Shown here: positions 16,320 through 24,286 of the stretch, in pieces | Numbering within the stretch: the first letter of the stretch is position 1 | Layout of the letters: each line of letters begins with the position of its first letter | Source: JABWAN01 sp041918175 | GTDB taxonomy: Bacteria; Zhuqueibacterota; Zhuqueibacteria; Zhuqueibacterales; Zhuqueibacteraceae | DNA length: 64,000 nucleotides | NCBI GenBank assembly: GCA_041918175.1 | Contig: JAYRWE010000114.1 | Coordinates: 1-64,000, forward strand | Direction of reading: 5' to 3' | Notes under the pieces: model-generated | Seen by the model: the letters and a program-made list of their open reading frames with translations, nothing else | What the model was told of the DNA's origin: nothing | Databases searched by the model: none | Made by a program: the position numbers and the translations under genes

Positions 16320-16757
16320 ATGTTTAAACATGGACATCGTCTCTTTGCTGCAGGCGCTCTCGGCTTGTTCGTCATCGCGCTCTTGCATTCGCTCGGACAT
16401 TTCTCGCCGCCGCCCGAAGACGCGGCGCTCATTGCCGTGCTTGATGCCATGAGCGCATATCAACTCGACATGGGCCTCGCGCGGCCTTCGATCATGGCGA
16501 TCTACAACAGCCTCAGCTTGGGCATGTCTTTCTTCTTACTCCTGCTCGGCAGCATTGATTTGATCGTGCTCCGCTGCGCGCGTGAGAACGCTGGGTTGAT
16601 GCGCGCGATGAAAATCGCCAATGGCGTCGGCGTGGTTGCGCTCACTACCGTGTTTGGGTATTATCGCATTCCGCCGCCGTTCATCACGTTCGCCATTGTC
16701 GGGTTGCTCTTTCTGCTTTCGTTTTTGTTTGATAAAAGCCGAAGCCTTGCGCAATGA
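16320..16757 (+). CDS. Four-helix membrane protein (LIC_13387-like)
   Basis: 145 residues beginning MFKHGHRLFAAGALGLFVIA, the same MFKH start as the protein at 11262. Four hydrophobic helices; the loop after the first helix carries LGHFSPPPEDAALIAVLDAM. Its stop overlaps the start of a truncated gene (ATGA at 16754-16757). Function unknown; repeated association with small stress-type genes suggests an accessory membrane role. Confidence 0.75.
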   Translation: MFKHGHRLFAAGALGLFVIALLHSLGHFSPPPEDAALIAVLDAMSAYQLDMGLARPSIMAIYNSLSLGMSFFLLLLGSIDLIVLRCARENAGLMRAMKIANGVGVVALTTVFGYYRIPPPFITFAIVGLLFLLSFLFDKSRSLAQ

Positions 16758-17069
16758 AATCAAATCTCACCCGCCGCGAATTTCTCGAGCACAGCTTTGG
16801 AACCGTGTGCAGCTATCTCCTGCTCGAAACGCTGTTCACACGCGAACTGATTGCGCGGCTGTTGCGGCCCTTGGTTCAGCACGCGTAGCGAGTATGCCTT
16901 CACCTTCGATGTAATCATGACCGACATTGATCTCAACTTTGGCAAGTCGTATGACATCGACAATCTCGACCCGCACCAAGCCGAGAAATTTTCTAACAAT
17001 CGCCTGCGCGTGCGCAAACTCGGCGTGGAAGAAGCGCTGAAGAAGTATGGAAAGCAGATGCATCATTGA
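16754..17069 (+). pseudogene. Remnant of a Tat-exported protein gene
   Basis: The ATG at 16754 overlaps the previous stop and opens a 44-codon frame beginning MKSNLTRREFLEHSFG, a twin-arginine-type start, which ends at TAG 16886-16888. Immediately after, in the +1 frame, an open stretch to 17069 reads like the end of a real protein (DIDLNFGKSYDIDNLDPHQA, then a basic helix ending KQMHH). The likeliest reading is an internal deletion that fused the two ends out of frame. Alternatively the second part is a separate small gene from ATG 16918. Confidence 0.45.
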
Positions 17070-17086
17070 GGTGAGGGCGATTCCCT

Positions 17087-17306
17087 CTCGTTTCCCAACT
17101 CCGTTTGGGGAACGAGAAAATAACCCTGTGCCCTCTCGTTCCCAAACTCCGTTTGGGAACGCAATTGCTAATGAGACTCTGTCTCATCCATGACCACGTT
17201 GTTTAAGCGTGAGCAACAGAGCGGGAGTTGAAGGAAGAAAGCTCTTGGCGATTTGGAAACAGAGTTTCCAAATCAAGCGCGTTCCCAAACAGAGTCTGGG
17301 AACGAG
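17087..17306. repeat. TTCCCAAACTCCGTTTGGGAA repeat cluster, copy 2
   Basis: At least three arms with TCCCAAACTCCGTTTGGGAACG-like sequence (about 17091-17115, 17132-17162, 17280-17306) and a GAAACAGAGTTTCC arm (about 17258-17271), matching 4562-4686. The gap 17070-17474 holds nothing else except a ribosome-binding site. Confidence 0.85.
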
Positions 17307-17474
17307 AAAAGCTAGAGAAATGCGTCTGTTCGCGGTTTAGAACGCGGTCGATTTTTCGTCCTCTCGTTCGTCTATAAAACGAAAGCAAGCTTGCGGAGCA
17401 ACATCACAGCGCGACGCATGTTTGCTTTCGCAATCACTCATTCTCAATCATCATTCAGGACTAAGGAGGTTGTT

Positions 17475-17846
17475 ATGGCAGCAGCACCGGTTGTGCATTT
17501 CGAAATCATCGGCAAAGACGGCAAGAAGCTGCAAGATTTTTACAGCAAGCTGTTTGATTGGCAGATTGACGCGAACAATCCCATGAACTACGGCTTGGTG
17601 CAAGCCGCGGGCAACGGCACCGAAGTGGGCAAAGGCAGCATCGGCGGCGGCGTGAGCGCGGGCGAACCAGGCATGCCCGGTTACGTTACCGTGTACGCGC
17701 AAGTGTCCGATCTCGCCGCGACTTTGAAGAAGGCCGAGAGCTTGGGCGGCAAAACTGTGATGCCACCCACGGAAATTCCGAACATGGTCACGTTCGCGCT
17801 CTTCACCGATCCCGAAGGCCACATGGTCGGATTGGTGAAAGGCTGA
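17475..17846 (+). CDS. VOC (glyoxalase/bleomycin-resistance) family protein
   Basis: 123 residues from the ATG at 17475 behind a textbook TAAGGAGG. One VOC domain of two beta-alpha-beta-beta-beta units: VVHFEIIGKDGKKLQDFYSK with the metal-site His, and ALFTDPEGHMVGLVK with the terminal Glu/His region. The family binds divalent metal or antibiotics and covers dioxygenases, lyases and drug-binding proteins. This short form is often annotated as a predicted enzyme related to lactoylglutathione lyase; the substrate is unknown. Confidence 0.85.
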   Translation: MAAAPVVHFEIIGKDGKKLQDFYSKLFDWQIDANNPMNYGLVQAAGNGTEVGKGSIGGGVSAGEPGMPGYVTVYAQVSDLAATLKKAESLGGKTVMPPTEIPNMVTFALFTDPEGHMVGLVKG

Positions 17847-17857
17847 TTCGCTCTCGC

Positions 17858-17939
17858 TTCGTAGCCCCGCTCCCTTGTGGAGCGTTGTCATGCACATAAA
17901 CTAATTGCTCGAAGCAATCGCCCACAAGGGGCGAAGGCT
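17858..17939. repeat. TTCGTAGCC inverted repeat
   Basis: TCGTAGCC and CCCTTGTGG on the left pair with CCACAAGGGGCGAAGGCTACGA on the right. A palindromic spacer between the VOC gene and its terminator. Confidence 0.75.
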
Positions 17940-17958
17940 ACGACAAGCTTTTAGGCAA

Positions 17959-18000
17959 CGCAAAAGGATTCCATGAATGATGGAATCCTTTTGCGTTTTT
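17959..18000 (+). terminator. Rho-independent terminator
   Basis: CGCAAAAGGATTCCAT (17959-17974) pairs perfectly with 17980-17995 around a five-base loop and is followed by TTTTT. It closes the VOC gene and argues against a start for the next gene upstream of 18000. Confidence 0.85.
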
Positions 18001-18026
18001 ATGCTCTCCGCAAAGTATCTTCCCAC

Positions 18027-19286
18027 ATGCGAACTTATCTTCCTCATCTCGTTTGCGCGATTGCGCTTCTCGCTTTTTCGATTTCCACACGCGCGCTCTT
18101 GCGCGCCTACTTGCATGCGTGGTGGCAAAAGCCGCTCGTCCAGCACGCGCAACGTTGGTTGCCGCGCCTCGGTTGGTTGTGTACGCTGCTGTGGATGCTC
18201 GGCACATCTTTGCAGAATTATGCGCTCATCGTGTTCGGCGCGAGTCTCGTGGTTGCCGTGTTGATTACGGCAGGAATGACGCTCGTTTCATTGCCCTGCG
18301 CGATTGGTTTGCACATGCTGCACGCGCGCGGTGCAGAGCGAGCACACCCCTCTGGCCAGCCTCAAGGGGGGAATATCGTGAGTCCCCCCTTGAGGGGGGA
18401 TAAAGGAGGGTGTGCTTTTCCGCATGCGCAACGAAACATGAATCGCCGCGAATTTTTGCGCACTGCGGCCGCGGCTTTGCCGATCATTTCAACCGCGAGC
18501 GGCTTGGCCGGCATGGCAAAATCTTTCGATGAGGTGCGCCTCCCGATTTTTCATTTCAAATTCGCCGATCTCCCCGCTGCTTTGCACGGTTTGAAAATTT
18601 GCCAACTCTCGGACATGCACCTCGGCTATTTTCGCGGCGTGCGCGATATGGAAAAATTGTTCGAGCGCATTGCGGCGCAGCAACCCGACCTCGTGCTCGT
18701 CACCGGCGATATTGCCGATGATCTCACGCTCTTGCCCGCGACGTTGCGTTTGCTCGAAGCGCTCGCGCCGCGCCTCGGCGTGTATGCTGCGCTCGGCAAT
18801 CATGAATATTATCGCGGCATCAACCTCGTGCGCCAACATTTTGCCGCGAGCACGGTTCCGCTCTTGTGCAACGCGGGCGTAAGCGTGCCGGTGCAAGATG
18901 CGATGCTCTTCATCGGCGCCACGGACGATCCCAGCCGCTCGCGCCGCACGGACATGAAAACATTTTTCCCGCAAACCACGGAGGCCACCTTGCGCGAGGC
19001 GCCGCGTGGCGCATTCAAAATTTTAATGAGCCATCGGCCGCAGAGTTTTTATACCGCGGCGGAACTTGGCGCGCAACTCACGCTCGCGGGCCACACGCAC
19101 GGCATGCAAATCGGCTACAACAAGCGCAGCCTCTTCGAACTCGATGGCAGCGAAAAACTTTTGTGGGGGCATTATCAACGCAACGGCGCGCAACTCTACA
19201 CCACCAGCGGCGTGGGCCACTGGTTTCCCTTTCGCCTCGGCTGCCCGCCCGAAGCGCCGCTGATGGTATTGGAGAGAAACTCGTAA
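18027..19286 (+). CDS. Membrane-anchored metallophosphoesterase (YkuE-like)
   Basis: 419 residues. The first 110 contain three to four membrane segments; then comes a 26-residue repeat-encoded insert, then NRREFLRTAAAALPI, an internal twin-Arg-like segment also seen in relatives. The phosphoesterase domain follows with metal motifs SDMHLG, TGDIAD, GNHEYY, and LAGHTHGMQIGY. Relatives hydrolyse UDP-sugar lipid or phosphodiester substrates, but the substrate here is unknown. I start at ATG 18027 because the upstream in-frame start sits in the terminator. A downstream start at 18438 (MNRREFL) would give a Tat-exported form without the membrane domain. Confidence 0.82.
   Translation: MRTYLPHLVCAIALLAFSISTRALLRAYLHAWWQKPLVQHAQRWLPRLGWLCTLLWMLGTSLQNYALIVFGASLVVAVLITAGMTLVSLPCAIGLHMLHARGAERAHPSGQPQGGNIVSPPLRGDKGGCAFPHAQRNMNRREFLRTAAAALPIISTASGLAGMAKSFDEVRLPIFHFKFADLPAALHGLKICQLSDMHLGYFRGVRDMEKLFERIAAQQPDLVLVTGDIADDLTLLPATLRLLEALAPRLGVYAALGNHEYYRGINLVRQHFAASTVPLLCNAGVSVPVQDAMLFIGATDDPSRSRRTDMKTFFPQTTEATLREAPRGAFKILMSHRPQSFYTAAELGAQLTLAGHTHGMQIGYNKRSLFELDGSEKLLWGHYQRNGAQLYTTSGVGHWFPFRLGCPPEAPLMVLERNS
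18342..18417. repeat. CCCCCTTGAGGGGG element inside a coding sequence
   Basis: GCACACCC...GGGTGTGC outer arms and TCAAGGGGGG/CCCCCCTTGA inner arms. It keeps the reading frame of the metallophosphoesterase gene and encodes a Gly/Pro-rich linker (QPQGGN, SPPLRGDKGG). Relatives at 24940-24975, 29405-29441, 34424-34459 and 47196-47273. Confidence 0.85.
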
Positions 19287-19396
19287 TCGTGTTTCTAAAA
19301 CCTTCATTGCTTTTATTCTTGTGCGCTTTTATTTTAGCATCAATCAATCCAAGAGAAATTTTTATTTTCCTCAACTGAACCTTCATGAGGTTGGGC

Positions 19397-19702
19397 ATGA
19401 TCTCCGAAGTCTTTACCATCCAACAAGCCGCGCGCTATTTACAGCTTGATGCCGCGCTCGTCTTGAGCAAAGTGCGCACGGGCGAAATTCCGGCGGCGCG
19501 TATTGCCGGTGAGTGGAGGCTGCGGCGCGCGAGGCTCGATCGGTGGTTTGATGAAATCAGCGAGTTTTCCGATCCGGCTTTCTATAAACTCTTGCGCGAT
19601 ACCCGCCGCGCTGCCAAGCGCGCAGGCATTGTAACCGAGCGCGACCTTAATCGACTCGTGCAAGAAGTTCGTCGCAAACGCAGACCCGGCAAGGTTTCAT
19701 GA
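19397..19702 (+). CDS. Excisionase/MerR-type HTH protein, putative antitoxin
   Basis: 101 residues from the ATG at 19397 (GAGG six bases upstream). The N-terminal half is an excisionase-like helix-turn-helix (VFTIQQAARYLQLDAALVLSKV, then IPAARIAGEWRLRRARLDRW). The C-terminal half is basic and helical (RRAAKRAGIVTERDL). The PIN gene begins directly after its stop, so this is probably the antitoxin and DNA-binding autoregulator of the pair. Confidence 0.8.
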   Translation: MISEVFTIQQAARYLQLDAALVLSKVRTGEIPAARIAGEWRLRRARLDRWFDEISEFSDPAFYKLLRDTRRAAKRAGIVTERDLNRLVQEVRRKRRPGKVS

Positions 19703-20155
19703 ATGACGACGCGCAGCCGAAAAAAAGAACGCCTGCTACATTGGCGTGTAGTTGTGGACACAAACGTGTTCTTGGGCGGCGTCGTGTGGCCCAAAAGCGT
19801 TCCGGGGAAAATCATTCGCCTTGGGAAGAACGGCAGCTTGCAGCTTTTTTTGAATGAAGACATGCGGCGCGAATATCTCGCGGTTTTGAGCAAATTTGTA
19901 AATCAGAACGTGCTCTCGCGCTGGGCAAAGTGGCTTTCGAATCCGAGCATGATCAGCGTCGTTCATACGCACTTGCCGCACGACCTCGAGCTTCGCGATC
20001 CCACCGACAATCCTTTTCTCGCCACCGTGGTTTTTGCCGAAGCCCGTTATTTGATCTCCCGTGACAAAGATTTACTGGTCTTAAAAAAATTCCATGACGT
20101 TGAAATCGTCAAGCCCGAAGAATTCATGAAGCGTTATCATGCGAGCCGAGGATAA
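19703..20155 (+). CDS. PIN-domain toxin-like ribonuclease
   Basis: 150 residues. The PIN acidic residues are in place: VVVDTNVFLGG, NEDMRREYLAV, RDPTDNPFLATVVFAEA and LISRDKDLLVL, as in COG1569-type toxins. These Mg2+-dependent nucleases cleave tRNA or mRNA when freed from the antitoxin. The gene abuts the HTH gene with no gap. The pair is a predicted type II system, here with an excisionase-like rather than the more usual VapB-type partner. Confidence 0.85.
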   Translation: MTTRSRKKERLLHWRVVVDTNVFLGGVVWPKSVPGKIIRLGKNGSLQLFLNEDMRREYLAVLSKFVNQNVLSRWAKWLSNPSMISVVHTHLPHDLELRDPTDNPFLATVVFAEARYLISRDKDLLVLKKFHDVEIVKPEEFMKRYHASRG

Positions 20156-20199
20156 ATCACGATTCAAATTTGGGAAGATATGGAGGAACAAATAGACCC

Positions 20200-21297
20200 A
20201 TGCCGCCCATGACTGACAAACTCTGTTTCGTGGTCATGCCGTTTCAAGACGACATGCGCGAGGTGTATTGGAGCGCGATCAAGCCCGCGTGCGAGCAGGC
20301 CGGCTTTCGCTCCCTGCGCGTGGACGAGTTGGAGGGCGTGTTCAACATCAATAAGAAGATCATTCAAAATCTTTTCCTGAGCGAGGCCATTATTGCGGAC
20401 CTCACGCACTGGCGGCCCAACGTGTTTTATGAAATGGGCGTGGCCCACGCCATCGGCAACAAGACCATCATGATCATTCAAGAGGGCCACAAGCTGCCCT
20501 TTGACGTGAGCGACTATCGCTGCATTCTTTATAAGCAAACGCCCGAAGGCATGACCGCGCTCGTGGCGAAGCTGCTGGGCGCATTGAAATCGCTTGACCA
20601 ATGGCGACAAGAGCCGAGCAATCCCGTGCAAGATTTCATGCCCACAGAGGCCGCTTTGCCTTTGCCTAAGCTCAATGCGTTGCAGCGTGAATTGGAAAAA
20701 GCGCAACAGCAGCTCAAAACCGTTGTGCCAAAAACTGAGTTTGAAAAATTGCAGCGCGAGCGCGAGACTTTACAGCGTGAATTGAAGAGCCTGTCAGAAA
20801 ACACGATTACCAAAGCCGAATGGGAAGCTCTACAACAGCAATTGCAAGCCCAGCTTACCGAGAACGCCAAGCTGGAAAATGAAAACGCGCGCCTGCGCGC
20901 CGAAGCGAAGCCCAAACCGGAAATTCGCACCGCCAAAGTTGAGAAGCCGAAGCCCCTGCGTGCCCAGCCCTCGACACTTTCGGACGATGAGGTCAAAGCC
21001 ATGCTTGCCACCAAAGGCTTTTATGATAGCAATTGGAATAAAGACGGCAACGGCCTCACGCATCAATACGAAGAGAAAACCATCAACGGAGAGAAAGTTG
21101 TGCTCGACCACGCCACGGGCTTGATGTGGCAACAAGGTGGCTCCTCCGAACATGTTTCCTTATTTGATGGCACACTGTGGCGGATTTGGACTGCGGATAA
21201 AGCGATCGCATCGTCGTGCTGGGTGGTCAATTTCTACAACGGGAGTTGTTATCTCCAGCATGTCAATAACTGCATCTATGTCCGTTTAGTGCGCTGA
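20200..21297 (+). CDS. TIR-like / coiled-coil / DUF1566 (Lcl-type) protein
   Basis: 365 residues. Residues 6-110 (CFVVMPFQDDM, DELEGVFNINKKI, ADLTHWRPNVFYEMG) match the nucleoside-2-deoxyribosyltransferase-like or TIR-like domain common in bacterial defence proteins; the Glu of NVFYEMG would be catalytic. A coiled coil spans about 155-260 (repeated L-Q-R-E heptads). The C-terminus is DUF1566-like (LDHATGLMWQQGG ... WIWTADKA-like WRIWTADKA ... YVRLVR). The usual SDWRLPTLEE part between MWQQ and WTADK is missing. The last 25 residues are rich in Asn, Tyr, Ser and Cys codons and look like a diversity-generating-retroelement variable region. ATG 20200 has GGAGG upstream. Confidence 0.7.
   Translation: MPPMTDKLCFVVMPFQDDMREVYWSAIKPACEQAGFRSLRVDELEGVFNINKKIIQNLFLSEAIIADLTHWRPNVFYEMGVAHAIGNKTIMIIQEGHKLPFDVSDYRCILYKQTPEGMTALVAKLLGALKSLDQWRQEPSNPVQDFMPTEAALPLPKLNALQRELEKAQQQLKTVVPKTEFEKLQRERETLQRELKSLSENTITKAEWEALQQQLQAQLTENAKLENENARLRAEAKPKPEIRTAKVEKPKPLRAQPSTLSDDEVKAMLATKGFYDSNWNKDGNGLTHQYEEKTINGEKVVLDHATGLMWQQGGSSEHVSLFDGTLWRIWTADKAIASSCWVVNFYNGSCYLQHVNNCIYVRLVR
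21221..21294 (+). other. Candidate DGR-type variable region
   Basis: The final 25 codons of the DUF1566-like gene run from WVVNF through NGSCYLQHVNNC to YVRLVR. In known DGR targets of this fold the same positions are Asn codons in the template and become Tyr, Ser, His, Cys and so on in the variable copy. No template repeat or reverse transcriptase is seen in the window, so this is only a resemblance. Confidence 0.4.
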
Positions 21298-21597
21298 GGA
21301 CAATCGACTCTTTGACCATTTGAGTTATTTGATCATTTTCTTTTGCTTTGGCTGTTGCTTTTAACAGAGCGAGCGCCTCGATTTTTTTTGAAACCTCATG
21401 TGAAGCCAGGCTTCCGCGCCAAGGCTTTCGGCGTCGAATGAAGCGCCGTTGCGCAAGTCGGGCGACGCGCGCGATCATTCCGAGGCGCGGCTTGCATTCC
21501 GAAACGGCTTTTATTATCTTGCCGCAACGAAGTGACGAATATTGCTATCTTTTCGATGAAAAGATTCGAGGCGAGAAACATTTTTAAGGAGATGGCG
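21298..21597. other. 300-bp spacer without a gene
   Basis: No coding sequence, terminator or clear repeat recognised. AAGGAG at 21586-21591 serves the next gene. Confidence 0.6.
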
Positions 21598-21996
21598 GTG
21601 AGGGATCATCACGTGTGGCTGGAAAAAGCGCGAGAGAACTTGACGGCAGCGCAATTGTGTTGCGACAACGCCCTATTCAATGCTTGTGCAAACCGCGCTT
21701 ATTATGCGATGTTTCAAGCCGGCGCCGCGGTTTTGCTCAAACATGAGATAGCACCGTCGGGCGAGAAGATCGGGCATGAGTGGCTGCAATCCAGTTTTTC
21801 AGGATACCTCATTCACCGCCGGAAAATGTTTTCCGCTAAATTTCGATCCTATCTCAACGACGCATATTGGGTGCGCGTTCGGGCGGATTATAAGACGGAA
21901 GCCGTGCCTCGCAAGGTTGCGTTGCGGCAACTCGAGCGGGCGCGTGAATTTGTTCAAACGTTAGAATTGGAGTTGCCTCATGACGCTCAATCTTAA
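21598..21996 (+). CDS. HEPN-domain protein (COG1895-like)
   Basis: 132 residues from a GTG at 21598, placed six bases after AAGGAG; the ATG at 21592 directly abuts that site and would be too close. The helical core reads WLEKARENLTAAQLC, then ANRAYYAMFQAGAAVLLKHE, the standard COG1895-type HEPN pattern, and ends in VALRQLERAREFVQTLE. HEPN proteins of this type are normally encoded with a minimal nucleotidyltransferase as antitoxin; here the partner is instead the unrelated 89-residue protein that overlaps by 17 bases. Confidence 0.8.
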   Translation: MRDHHVWLEKARENLTAAQLCCDNALFNACANRAYYAMFQAGAAVLLKHEIAPSGEKIGHEWLQSSFSGYLIHRRKMFSAKFRSYLNDAYWVRVRADYKTEAVPRKVALRQLERAREFVQTLELELPHDAQS

Positions 21997-22249
21997 ACAA
22001 GAAGAGCTTCTTCAAAATTTGGTGCAAGAGTTGGAAGGAAAATTTCCCGAGATGAAGTTTGTCAAAGCTTATCCCGGACTTGAAGGGGAGAATTCGTGGT
22101 GGCTTGATTTTACCGGGCCGGAAACGGACGAGCGTTTGATCGAAGTGGGTGAATATGCCAGCGAACGCACGACAGACATTTTGCTCGATTATGGGTATCA
22201 TTTCGTGGTGTTGCCGGCAACTGCAAACGGCGTCTCGAACAGAGGCTAA
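21980..22249 (+). CDS. Small acidic protein paired with HEPN gene
   Basis: 89 residues, acidic, alpha-beta in pattern (a helix LKQEELLQNLVQELEGKF, then strands around WWLDFTGPETDERLIEVGEY and DYGYHFVVLPAT). It has no GSxxxxDxD nucleotidyltransferase motif. GGAG lies before its ATG, inside the end of the HEPN gene. Overlap and position suggest a coupled antitoxin or regulator. I do not recognise the family. Confidence 0.7.
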   Translation: MTLNLKQEELLQNLVQELEGKFPEMKFVKAYPGLEGENSWWLDFTGPETDERLIEVGEYASERTTDILLDYGYHFVVLPATANGVSNRG

Positions 22250-22282
22250 AAGTTTGCCGATCAAATTCGGCAAACTTTTTTG
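22248..22282 (+). terminator. Rho-independent terminator
   Basis: AAAAGTTTGCCGA pairs with TCGGCAAACTTTT across a six-base loop and is followed by further Ts. It closes the HEPN operon. Confidence 0.85.
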
Positions 22283-22336
22283 TTCAACCACAGACACCCC
22301 GACGCTGAATATTTCTAAGCTTGATGAAAGCCGCTG

Positions 22337-24118
22337 CTACTCGCCGCCTTTCTTAAACTGCGTCTCAAACAAAAACGCATAGAGCCCTCCTTGCGCGAGC
22401 AGTTGCTCGTGCTTCCCTTCTTCCACAATCTCGCCTTTATCAAAAACTAAAATCCAATCTGCTTCAATCACCGTGGAGAGCCGGTGCGCGATGACTATTG
22501 ACGTGCGGTTGCGTTTGAACTTTTGCAGCGCGTCTTGAATCAATGCCTCCGAAGCGGAGTCGAGCGAACTGGTGGCTTCGTCGAGAATGAGGATGGGCGG
22601 GTTGCGCAGAATCTCGCGCGCGATGGCGAGGCGTTGCTTCTGTCCCGTGGAAAGTCGAATGCCGCGCTCGCCGATTTTGCTGTCATAGCCTTCGGGCAAT
22701 GCAGTGATGAACTCGTGCGCGTGCGCGGCTCTTGCGGCTTGCTCGATACTCTGCGGCTCGGCCACGTGATTGCCATATGCGATGTTCTCGCGAATGGTGC
22801 GATCAAACAAGAACACGTCTTGCGGCACAATGCCGATCAAGCGGCGCAATTCATACAGCGGCAAAGCCGAAAGCGCTTGCCCATTCAACAAAATGCGGCC
22901 CGTGTTCGGTTCATAAAAACGCGGAATGAGATGCGCGAACGTGGTTTTGCCCGCGCCGCTCGGCCCCACGAGCGCGACTTGCTTGCCCGCCGGAATTTTC
23001 ACCGAGAGCTTTTTGAGCACGGCAATCTCGGGGATATATTGAAAGCTTACGTTTTGAAATTCGAGCGCGCATTGCGGTGGCGCACTCGCGCGCGTATGCG
23101 TGGTTGAAATTTCCGCGGGGGTGTCGAGCACTTCGTAAATGCGTTTGAGCGAACTGAGCGCGCGTTGCAAATTCGAATTGAGGCGCATGAGCGAGCCGGT
23201 CGCGCCGAAGAGATTGGAGAGGTACATGAAAAACGCGAAGAGATTGCCGAACGTGCTCGCGCCGTTCATGATGCGATAGGCGCCGACGAGCACGATGCTG
23301 TACACGCCCGCGGTCGCAGCCATGCCGATCAACTCTTCCGAAAAAATTTCGAGGCGGTCGCGATGAATCGTGGCGCGCACGTGCTCGCTCAAAGCCGTGA
23401 CGTAACGCCGCAATTCGAACTTTTCGCGCGCCGTGGCTTTGATCAAACGAATGCCGGTCACGCCTTCGTGCAAGGCCGTGGAGGTTTTGGCCTCGGCTTC
23501 TTGCACAGCCTCGTTGCGTTTGCGCAGCGGCCGCGAGAAATGCAGATTCGCGCCGAAGAAGACAATCGTGAGCACGAGTCCCGTAAACGCGAGGCCGACG
23601 TCGAGATAAAAGAGTAGGCCGATGAAGAGCAGCGCGCGCAAAAGATTGATCGCCGCGCGCAGAAATGTGTCGGCCATCACGCCGCTGAGATTCTTGAGAT
23701 CGTCGCGTTGCCGGCTCATCACGTAGCCCGTGTCGTGCTGCGTATAAAAATGAAACGGCAAATGCAGCAAGTGCGCGTACAAATGCCGGCGCAAGCGATT
23801 GAGCACGAGCAAATGAAAACGTTGATTGAGCAAGTTGTTCGCATAGCTCAAGACCTGCCCGAGAACCGTCAAGCCGAGCAAGCCCGCGCCCACGAGGAGC
23901 AAACGTTGCTGCTCGCCGCTCGGCACAACGTTGTCGATGAGATGTTTGATCAACAACGGCGTGGCAATGCTGATGGGCATGCCAAGCAGCATGAGCACAG
24001 CGACGAGCACGGCGAGTTTTTTATAAGGACGCATGAACGGCCAGAAGCGCTTGACGAGCGGCCAAGTCTCTTGCGGGCGCGACCAGGTTGCGGAGTATTT
24101 TATCGTGAAGCGGTGCAT
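22337..24118 (-). CDS. ABC exporter, fused permease and ATPase (MsbA-like)
   Basis: 593 residues. Residues 1-330 are a six-helix type I exporter domain. The nucleotide-binding domain follows with Walker A GPSGAGKTT, Q-loop IGIVPQDVFLFD, signature LSTGQKQRLAIAREIL, Walker B ILILDEATSSLD and the switch His in VIAHRLST. It acts as a dimer in the inner membrane, probably exporting lipids, peptides or drugs. The N-terminus FTIKYSATWSRPQETWPLVK is typical of bacterial multidrug/lipid exporters. Single gene, followed on its upstream side by a heptamer-repeat array. Confidence 0.92.
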   Translation of the reverse strand: MHRFTIKYSATWSRPQETWPLVKRFWPFMRPYKKLAVLVAVLMLLGMPISIATPLLIKHLIDNVVPSGEQQRLLLVGAGLLGLTVLGQVLSYANNLLNQRFHLLVLNRLRRHLYAHLLHLPFHFYTQHDTGYVMSRQRDDLKNLSGVMADTFLRAAINLLRALLFIGLLFYLDVGLAFTGLVLTIVFFGANLHFSRPLRKRNEAVQEAEAKTSTALHEGVTGIRLIKATAREKFELRRYVTALSEHVRATIHRDRLEIFSEELIGMAATAGVYSIVLVGAYRIMNGASTFGNLFAFFMYLSNLFGATGSLMRLNSNLQRALSSLKRIYEVLDTPAEISTTHTRASAPPQCALEFQNVSFQYIPEIAVLKKLSVKIPAGKQVALVGPSGAGKTTFAHLIPRFYEPNTGRILLNGQALSALPLYELRRLIGIVPQDVFLFDRTIRENIAYGNHVAEPQSIEQAARAAHAHEFITALPEGYDSKIGERGIRLSTGQKQRLAIAREILRNPPILILDEATSSLDSASEALIQDALQKFKRNRTSIVIAHRLSTVIEADWILVFDKGEIVEEGKHEQLLAQGGLYAFLFETQFKKGGE

Positions 24119-24126
24119 CGCGGTGG

Positions 24127-24286
24127 GTTGATGGATTGGTGGCGTTTAGGAGTTTTGGATTAATGGATTGATGGAGTTTTGGAGTGATGGAGCTCTAAAG
24201 TTGTAGAGTGATGAAAACCCAACACTCCAACAATCCATGACTCCAATAATCCAACACTCCACAACTCCAACACTCCATCACTTCAA
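24127..24286. repeat. TGGATTG-type heptamer array, inverted arms
   Basis: The left half repeats TGGATTG/TGGAGTG-like units, the right half the reverse complements (CAATCCA/CACTCCA), so the whole can fold back. Similar arrays occur at 31472-31518, 55814-55902 and 60737-60852. Its right end overlaps the 3' end of the redoxin gene. Confidence 0.85.

Noticed and set aside
17973..18026. Start of the metallophosphoesterase upstream of 18027
   Set aside because: This codon lies inside the stem of a strong terminator.
21298..21597. Reverse transcriptase or template repeat for a retroelement near the variable tail
   Set aside because: No RT motif (YxDD) or near-repeat is seen here, so the retroelement claim stays at resemblance only.
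24127..24286. CRISPR-like array
   Set aside because: Units are seven bases and contiguous with no unique spacers of CRISPR length.
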